A DNA stretch of 51,799 nt from a virus. Position 1 is the first letter of the stretch; each line of letters starts with the position of its first letter. Both the position numbers and the translations under genes were made by a program. The stretch lies in IMG/VR virus record IMGVR_UViG_3300025141_000053, positions 32,001 through 83,799 of that record, one strand, 5' to 3'. The notes under the pieces are model-generated. The model worked only from the letters and a program-made list of their open reading frames with translations, did not search any database and was not told where the DNA came from. Shown here in pieces: positions 45,801 through 49,300 of this stretch.

Positions 45801-46307
45801 ACTTATGAAGATGTTTTGGAAGGTTTAGAAAAAAGGCGTGAAGCAATGTTTGATGGTGAGGGAGGATCAAGAGCCCTATCTGTTCTTTTAGAGCCTATTC
45901 CTACTAATATTAAAGGAATAAATAAAGATATTAAAGAATATGCTGAAGAACATGATCTTTATAATATTGATTTTGTGGCAGCAGTAAGAGATGGAGTTAT
46001 AGAAAAGGCATCAATCGTAGAAGAAAAAGTGCGAAGTGAGCGCCCAGTTGAATTAGAAGATTTTATAACAGAACTAAAGGGCTCAAGAATTAAGGAAGAT
46101 CAATGGAAAGAAAAGGGGAAATTCTATTTTTCTGGTAAAGCACATGCCATGTTAGTTTTAAAAGATGGTATTTTGCCAAGCAAATATATATACAGAATTG
46201 AACATAAGCCAAGTACAAAAGATGCCAGAAAGGAAGAAATAGTGGAACTGATGACAGATGATGAGTTAGTTGAGACATATAATAATCTTATCGGAGAAAA
46301 TTCATGA
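33855..46307 (+). CDS. Giant modular virion polyprotein candidate (4150 aa)
   Basis: One uninterrupted frame of 4150 codons starting 8 bases after the previous stop and overlapping the next start by four bases. It is divided by a motif close to ASRLDKIKKLA, found at residues 918, 1607, 1821, 2024, 2330, 2677, 2832 (short form), 3115, 3691 and 3727, with a weaker copy at 1138. Between the motifs lie recognisable or repeated modules: an ASCH-like domain (about 355-450), three copies of one zincin module (active sites HELAH, HELVH, HESTH), another zincin (HEFTH), ParB-like and ASCH-like folds, two transglutaminase-like modules, an NTase-like module and a WCTA module. It has no signal peptide. 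I infer head-packaged cargo made as a polyprotein; cleavage is not proven. Confidence 0.75.
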   Translation: MISKVTATDLGQIVNLLQKQLMPEETSPKTSPQETVSKETILRPLPLVDTKLAYDIIIGLETGGKYAVGDLETGYGLVGNQLSAFSRHLSKDPLSEKVTGISSSDYKTIGSAHGNACRALRKIDYWKEVPIDQDAVESYFKNNPRKYRRKVLKYTLPNGEAIIAKKKDGGWKGYGVDYSKLSGYMKITPESKSKINRIVSRYITGNVNLSAIAKLKASQDHPELYKKFDDTFTDAKKVRKNKSLMALCERMAQRDFSGRINSVVKMVQKYGYDVSNSQAYNIYQLIAIANASGLGRLSRFLKNKQTFSEGHLYYLKRANPAIQKKTGISTQMPPNGGLAGFKQKTAMISKRAIMKSIPFPQDYVESIKNGQRTFTIRLEDYGVEPGDTVQAITDAGAHFCDLSIEEVKKMTPYKIGKDISEPLGLDLEEKFKFQPEVENFFVIKFYNPNIKYASDNKHIVVDDGAEFLINALHILDSSFSNWEKYMDFEYDIIENFSLYRVKFIIILDDLPNNFINLSPLFRQDIFSRTTHEDHYIQVSSYIRQGETEKFSEIVDILYNIIEKSISNQKTIIQKFIKTIASIISDNDYHKDDVYSVVDPFSVFNRSKIIVPKSSFVFKLSEFNLLPQEREVFNLHLGEEKSKETDFKIYSNNGKSIFIISLEYPDVKYIDEKKQKENVLGQKKKNKLIGLNTEMMDHIIKVMGNKIKSFNNDGVKPGFVTKVSELYHDPFGASGKFFNQDIEILFRLEDNQKAAYEGLYNSKKKTISIWIPEENIDYEKIESLLEHELAHSGEVVSGDPSASKYIGPDRNFMAYLHNKNEINARWGQILLSLRRDGLSKHHLDLFMRERERMTEKEEEIFMEQVRGRVEKNARTILEAINEGHNSVDMIYKVLNGRFTKRAIETYIDHLRGDGFLSNASRLDKIKKLATQTYSDRNDNTYNVDELIKITKDNKITDEPIKKFKKNLKKKMWEDSDDNEISLQDVLDNKSKYRKESSRIKEVDLKYPILVYKDTVVDGNHRLSKAFDEEKETIKVRYVTNKQMEKCLEKEIDFPKSEHKDIKKQLKERGHIYTTRVDKDYGKYKEGDILTSPFGTLRVKDVDKYNKLEDHPHLDELTDKNKEDIGKHKYEYIKLIRKESERMRLISKVAEDISKKDDIEKIIDDLNPDIVIDADIVNDIILELSFESDYKDFIDLSDVVTGLNNNEASVMVKEHKAIVSLIGRNGFSPDLIRKAAANINSAFKKSKLNQEAIMVKIWAKVFGSVSFGYGVKDEHYSFKLSSGPFRRSLKILFPENPTTLSLSELNVDDSKKREFGEHISKILGYGIVFKNFRISIEGDYVILLCVPDMKSSNYISLREQRKNILEQKEKNLSDIGMNEDKFNELLERTKAYYNSFEYDEYTAEPIDEDHPSTPLEKIWSDPYGAAGKFFNKNTKIVLAFHERTKNNGKYSGKYLPDENLIVAYISENDHVDLAMIESIIEHELVHSGQGDFSGYISSEENSLIYLLNKSEIDARWGEILFSLRKHGPSPIYYGLVSDERKRMTNQEKDVFDECIKKIRSKYQNIILETINEGHNSIDMAYEALERKFSKKAIMKYFDELEFNHLIDTASRLDHIKKLAFGGKDQKILYHVGPRPAEPKPYKHNIEKGWTRYFKEDGEHKVINYERAVFLTNNWKKVWQNHGIHGNIYIYKIPMAMIKESGGIQKYDWATEIIFDENLWNKYKKDVVFVGSIDEQKAEEIMKDYFETRPGIGKKQLEREMEDVVDRLLSGEANIESYSYFSNDRLNTIKDMLNKKNAGEEIVSLIDRILRVNAIYQNIDDREASRIDRIKKIANFPNELLEKLDDINYGLVTTDDEELSQEKMDSLDDENVDWWKNGDNIKLLTTEETLDRNIGSCYEQSLLEYKLLDEAGYDPIMVFVNPEDGEGNGHSAIFYSEGDEWYWIEHSWGDQRGIHGPYDNINDGIDIMIEKMSMGWKNVTKYYLNKDMDPSLILDKEGLTYKDFKTQGLKGASIENVEEYCNDAKVGSRLDLIKKVARRISILYLQKKYKHVYKHIADELISVGRSSNNSKFFDNDDDALAALSRPPEIIRRYLNDKLPKDVIVEVYDDGMEDTFYLGPRGGYLEKPISGRWIHVSCLPRGKNLDNYLRKFLNIDNHVCFSSVGNQSGDELYVEGRTDQFFAIIMDGEADGAFGHDVYSDIDEWTNRRCISGLTKNKRKPPETIFEAWVIPKQSKFVCIVSNIDSIIKEAEELGINIVKSSPIGFGRSDNEIDKTDLTYEDSVELENELEETDKWMDKAQEYDSDYYRKPKKNKSIVEEDEEDSWEDYVEISGSRFDQINKLAVSPEKPSGILTPPEDKVKMVSDYIRKHFYPALFSHWGNWKEKSNFILKELNDAKKQLEQDKNALPSIWIKREKTNLTIDKKETSWSLFGNGKFLDIKFLSAGNIDFKEKIIDIIDKEEKSLREDFEWAGKVPQEKIDILKEYANGQTITLPNTKDFNFEIDNYPIMIRVVFDPTARTHYHSRDFVGYIILGSHSFSPYQTNQQYFFEALRAIPHEFTHVMQDILAKKLGKERHEVGLSSSRIGDKPEHHLKPHEFKTNLVTTIEDIKQNLLQYPSDERGEILKMRLAVIPSENNYGPWNLTHDRTMVLLKKDAPIKWKKAVKEVYQAVENLLQDKVAQRLNQIRKLAQRSKYEILIGYLINILNDMNVSKSEVIIGGSGILGALGLKSVGDLDITIPDKKAWRRISQHPNGIVDEIRPGNPRVRFDFPEGELEIFTGPWKVDERDFAENMLLTDVEGISHWSPEHTLEWKQMMNRPKDQSDIELLEGLNKKSSRLDKLANEITYLNQKEQEENVLYDKKMKRNVGLNEKYISSLINGTKSFYKNINEEYKKLGIDEYNPKSTYDISSSHPYLYVGDIYFDPYGTSTKFSDPTLKLYFIKLDPMAVSKIWGNMPRVGYGGICGGDKILVMIPDFDNVDLSKIESTLEHESTHGGLISYPKYTSIEDGEEKYMRQHIEVDARWAELLRILRRYGPGDYLTKIKNLELATLIDVDDKKKYNEQFNNIVNKYADIILNTINEGYNSPEMVYKVLDRKFTLEAIKKYFDYLKEKGLMSYASRFDKIYKLAGIRENLIKKYPDLKKYILEVAHKIDKRYLTWFTKQLVNFENKQSGAVRLYDYITEFKNHQQLLENKDLYQYNFQSLQKAISEIKKQKHEAREVAKQYFELLKQKREEYRNLNMDRKEIRSKSYEDGRRFLNNIEPKSFQSFVRQEISKVIEERERLRGKEKTARENSDVIFEDENYLVILPGTEQASKYFGSGTQWCTATEENNMFVVYSLENVYLYYILNKENDDKHAYTITKYNDQIDVDIRDIVDFQIDEATLSKALGKYYDKIIPIINRDNEGRKETKFKEIIKTMSPTQLKIELENLDISQKIIQYDYLEDFSRNMETRKYCTSQLKLFATRIATHDWTKADLFYAYGLDKKYPELHDLLIETIAEGPEPEFFFDIGGLSEKYPKLARIILERMSNSGNIAFFYSKLHEKYPEYISENLAYSLLHDIEVSYLFFRLGLHKKYPKVVEDSSEVFLSNSHDMRELYLEYKIYNIIPNIAPEIIKSGLDNGYENYFRFNVYEDPRYRHYGEEYLKKYINEEDSWYLEELFEKHNLYDIYPNILNNVKGANEKSAFKIRLNKKVASRFDKIYKLANSISLYHYAPKEAYEDIKEKGLMSYASRFDLINKIASGDSTNYPEELLEKMDDIDYGLVTIDDEELSPKKMDSMDAKNVDWWQEGNNIKLLTTEETLDRNIGSCYEQSLLEYKLLSESGYDPIMIFIRPKDGEGNGHSAVFYNEEDGWYWIEHSWHDQKGIHGPYENMNNGIDIVIEKMSMDWRDVTKYYLNKNMNISSILDKKNLTYNDFQTQGLRGASLENIDTEFYLYHYSPKDVRKDIEESGLKSPYGLIDDNDYKERIENYRDRTAETMGVPKSKVTYEDVLEGLEKRREAMFDGEGGSRALSVLLEPIPTNIKGINKDIKEYAEEHDLYNIDFVAAVRDGVIEKASIVEEKVRSERPVELEDFITELKGSRIKEDQWKEKGKFYFSGKAHAMLVLKDGILPSKYIYRIEHKPSTKDARKEEIVELMTDDELVETYNNLIGENS
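34917..35205 (+). other. ASCH-like module in giant protein 1
   Basis: Residues about 355-450 (SIPFPQDYVESIKNGQRTFT, then VEPGDTVQAIT) have the strand-helix-strand pattern and 'GDxVxA' turn of ASCH domains, which are PUA-related and thought to bind RNA or modified nucleosides. It ends in NFFVIKFYNP. The match is by eye. Confidence 0.5.
35920..36605 (+). other. Zincin module copy 1 (HELAH)
   Basis: Residues about 690-917. IESLLEHELAHSG holds the metal site H786-E787-x2-H790; NEINARWGQIL, about 35 residues later, supplies a candidate third ligand Glu. The module ends with a helical part (AINEGHNSVDMIYKVLNGRF) and the linker motif. Copies 2 and 3 at 37962 and 42438 share all these parts. Confidence 0.7.
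36639..37265 (+). other. ParB/sulfiredoxin-like module plus second ASCH-like module
   Basis: KYPILVYKDTVVDGNHRLSK (around residues 1002-1021) has the ParB/Srx 'DGxHR' nucleotide-binding loop. GHIYTTRVDKDYGKYKEGD and SPFGTLRVKDV follow (around 1067-1110), an ASCH/PUA-like arrangement ending in a conserved helix. The module sits between linker copies at 918 and 1138. Confidence 0.55.
37962..38672 (+). other. Zincin module copy 2 (HELVH)
   Basis: Residues about 1370-1606, with H1480-E-L-V-H in IESIIEHELVHSG, then SEIDARWGEIL and the NEGHNSIDMAYEAL helix. The preceding part also matches copy 1 (DPYGAAGKFFN against DPFGASGKFFN). Confidence 0.7.
38706..39314 (+). other. Module of ADP-ribosyltransferase-like appearance
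   Basis: KILYHVGPRPAEPKP, then ERAVFLTNNWKKVW and GNIYIYKIP, ending near DWATEIIFDE. The order YHxG ... vFlt ... EI resembles small ART-type domains, but the catalytic Glu is not certain. A helical tail precedes the next linker copy. Tentative. Confidence 0.35.
39348..39923 (+). repeat. Transglutaminase-like module, copy 1
   Basis: Residues about 1832-2023. Candidate catalytic Cys1894 in NIGSCYEQSLLEYKLL, His1927 in GNGHSAIFY, and WYWIEHSW downstream give a Cys-His-(Asp/His) order like transglutaminase or papain-like proteins. About 70 percent of residues match copy 2 at 45066-45641 by eye, far more than between other modules. Confidence 0.65.
40875..41882 (+). other. Zincin module of a second type (HEFTH)
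   Basis: Residues about 2341-2676. RAIPHEFTHVMQDIL gives H2554-E-F-T-H; EHHLKPHEFKTNL later offers the third ligand. Its flanks differ from the other three copies in this protein but resemble the HEIMH region of the second giant protein. Confidence 0.65.
41916..42347 (+). other. Nucleotidyltransferase-like module
   Basis: Residues about 2688-2831. VIIGGSGILGALGLKSVGD then LDITIP has the GGS helix and DxD-type acid pair of minimal nucleotidyltransferase folds; FPEGELEIFTGPW could hold a third acid. It is unrelated in sequence to the CCA-like enzyme at 21867. Substrate unknown. Confidence 0.55.
42438..43196 (+). other. Zincin module copy 3 (HESTH)
   Basis: Residues about 2862-3114. IESTLEHESTHGG keeps both His and the Glu (H2987), followed by IEVDARWAELL and the NEGYNSPEMVYKVL helix. 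It is the most diverged copy of this zincin module. Confidence 0.68.
43171..43211 (+). repeat. 41-bp direct DNA repeat, copy 1 (spans a linker motif)
   Basis: Identical over 41 bases to 45007-45047. It encodes KEKGLMSYASRFD, the end of a zincin module and the start of the linker motif. Exact identity at DNA level, in a region where other linkers differ, points to recent recombination or copying. Confidence 0.9.
43230..44924 (+). other. WCTA module with helical repeats
   Basis: GSGTQWCTATEEN (W3321, C3322) followed by YSLENVYLYYILN is a pattern seen, from memory, in PcfJ-like and other phage proteins of unknown function. The rest (about 3400-3690) is a run of helical repeats with KKYPELHDLLIETIA and SEKYPKLARIILERM, each containing a K-Y-P turn. 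Confidence 0.5.
45007..45047 (+). repeat. 41-bp direct DNA repeat, copy 2
   Basis: Second copy of the repeat at 43171-43211. Here it follows a 15-residue fragment (SISLYHYAPKEAYED) that resembles the start of the last module of the protein (FYLYHYSPKDVRKD). The copy therefore seems to have replaced the rest of a module, leaving a remnant. Confidence 0.88.
45066..45641 (+). repeat. Transglutaminase-like module, copy 2
   Basis: Residues about 3738-3929, with Cys3805 in NIGSCYEQSLLEYKLL and His3838 in GNGHSAVFY. WYWIEHSW is conserved. It follows the recombinant-looking 41-bp repeat, so it was probably gained by duplication of copy 1. Confidence 0.65.
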
Positions 46308-49300
46308 AAAAAGAAAAATTATTAGATCTTGTAAAAAATGAAATGAAGAAAAGAAAAATTGATGTGTCTCAAAATGTTGATGATAACTATCGTACACAAT
46401 TTGATGGACAGCTTTGGGGTAAAGATTTTCAAGATCCAGAAACCGGATTATATGGTGATCCTCCTTCTGGAGATAGTGGGGTTATTACTAATCCTCCACC
46501 AATGGGGATGTTTTCCACAAGAACTGCTCAGAAACTTCTTGAAAGAATATGGACATTCGGAGAATTATGTAAGTTTGCTGTTGAAGATGATGAAGAAGAA
46601 GATGTAAATATTATAGATGTAGAAACAGTTGAGGAAGATTTAGAAGTAGATGAAGAAGGCGTCGTTGAACCAAAGCCATTTTCTCCTAAAAAAATAGTAG
46701 AATATATTCCTGCGCCACAACCGGCTAAAGCAATATCTTCAGAGGAGACTGAGGATTTCACATATGTTAAAAAGCCCCAAGTGAAAGAGGTTATAGAAGA
46801 GCCGGTAGTAGAAGAGGAAAAGACTGAAGAAGAGCCGGTAGTAGAAGAGGAAAAGACTGAAGAAGAGCCGGTAGTAGAAGAGGAAAAGACTGAAGAAGAA
46901 TTAAAAAAGGAATTGAAAGACCAAGAACTTCAGGAACAACTGGCGTCATTTTTAGAAGATCTCGATGACGAAGACTCTGACGATTCGGAAATTGATGACG
47001 ACAATCCTCTAAATAGTATGACGTTTGATGATTCCATTCCTGAATATATATCTGAGGAAGAAATTGAAAAACGCAGAGTTTATATGGAAAAAGTACATGG
47101 CATTCATGGAAGAAGTTATGCTGGATATTCTGAACTTATGAAAAGCGAATTTGGTTTGATTCCAGTAGACCAGCCAACTTTAGGAGACAAGAGAGAAGAG
47201 TTGAGTGACTTACCAGATGAAGAGACCGATCATTATTTTAACAAGAAAACACTTGGATCTCGTGAGGCGATTGATGAGTTATTTAGTTTGGGTACTACTT
47301 GGAGAGAACTGGGTAGACGATTAAAAGAAAATCCTGATTTTATATCATATCGTATTTTGCCAATGTTAACATTAATAGTTGGGAAAAGTGTTATAAAGAA
47401 AATTGTTAATTCTAGATATTTCTCGAAAGACCATAGTTCCATTTTCATAAGAGGTGTTAAGATACCTGTGGGAACAATTTGGATATATGGTCCTGGAATC
47501 AAAATACAGAGACCCGCACCAGAAGTTATTATTTTTGCACAAAAAGAAATACCTAAAATTTTAAAAGTTTATTTAGAAAATGGCTCGTCAAGCCCGCCCA
47601 AGGCTCCGATAATGGGCTATTTAACTAAGGCATTAGTAAATAACTTAAGCAACCATTTAGTAAGAGATACGGGAAATACTGTCTTAAAAACCAGACCAAC
47701 TTGCTCATTTTGTAATTTAAATAGAGGAAAAATTACAACTGACATGAAGTATGAGGGAGGATCTGGAAAGAAGCCATTGGAACCTGTTAGTCGAGGAAAA
47801 TATTTCTGTCCAAGATGCTATCAATATATCAGACATATGGAAAATAAGATGGATGAATTTAAAAAAGAGATGGACGAGACAAAATATATAATTGAACAGG
47901 CTCGTGCTTCTAATATGTTAGAAGTGGCAGAAGATCGGGAAGTTGTGTTAGCAGGACAAGAGCATAAAATGAAGGCCCTGGCTGACAGACATTGGGCTGC
48001 TAAAATATTTGCTAGACCGTCGAGGCAGCATATTGTTTGTCCAGAAGATTCATGTAGCGGTAGACAGAAAACTATAAATAATGAATATATGCCATCAAGA
48101 ATTCCTATTTCTTGTGTACACTGGGATCATCCATATTTTAGTGCGATTGACACAGAAACAAAAATGCAGGTAGAAAAAAAATTACTTACTTTTGGTGTTC
48201 AACCACCAGTTCAAACAGCAGATGATGCTCAAGTAGATGTTCCAAAAGATAGAATAAATTATAAAAATGTATTCATGGCTCCAGAAATATTATCTGAAGT
48301 TCCATTTAAGTGCCCATTTTGTTTTAATGTTTTCACGCCAAATTCGGCAAAAAATAAGGCAAATGGATGGGGTGGTTTGTTTATCAGACCAAGAGTTATT
48401 AAGTGGAATGAACCAGAACCATTTACTTTTCTTGATGAATGGGAAAACTTACAACCTTCTGCAGAAAAAGGAAATGAGGAAAATGATAAAAAGACACATT
48501 TTATTATTCCCCAACATTTTATTGAGTTGCTATTATTTGAGTTGACAAGACAAAGTAATAGTGTAAATACTAGACTCATATCAATGTCTCAAAAGAAATT
48601 ACCACCACAAAAAGAAATATCTGAACTTAAAAGGATGGGAAAATTGCTTGATGGTATTATTTCAAAAATTCATAATGATTTAAAATATCCAGAAAAAGAA
48701 TCGAAATTTGTCAACTCTTTTGGTAAATGGTTCTTTTTTAGAAGAGAAACTGGCGGCACGAAGAAGGACACCGACTTATATCCAATTTTTTCAAGCATAG
48801 TTGCTGATGACTTAGACTCTGTTGTAGATAATTTCGAAAGTGTAAAAGGAAATGAGACAGAGATAATGAAAGAGTTGGAAGAAAAACTTGGCCCCGGATT
48901 GACATTTGGAGGATTTAGAGGTGCGGCAAATGTGCTAAATAATATCCCTCAATTTGGAAATGTTAAAAAATCCCAATTAAGACCATATTTTGGTTTTGTT
49001 GGCCAAGTAGATGGCAATGGTATTGTTAGAGTGCCAGGTGTTATAGGCAACAAAAAATTTAAAACAGAAAATATAATTATCGGTGATGTGCTTTTTGCCA
49101 AGAATCTTGGAAATGATTGCCCCAACAAAGTTGTAAGTTTCAAGCCAGATTTATTTTCTGGAGAATTTTTAGATAGAAAACTAATTACAGTATTTTCTAG
49201 AAAAGTAGACATGAGCAGATTTTTTGATGTTAGTAAAGAGATCATGGAACAAATTGAAGAAATGAGAAAGAAATATGTTCGTGCTGGAACTCCAACAGGA

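Noticed and set aside
46359-46607. Alternative short gene at the start of the second giant
   Set aside because: It is in another frame over the acidic N-terminus of the 46304 gene and lacks a ribosome binding site; the long frame runs through it.
48267-48545. Alternative forward frame in the second giant
   Set aside because: Shadow frame with low-complexity content and no start signal; the long frame is continuous and has a zinc site on both sides.
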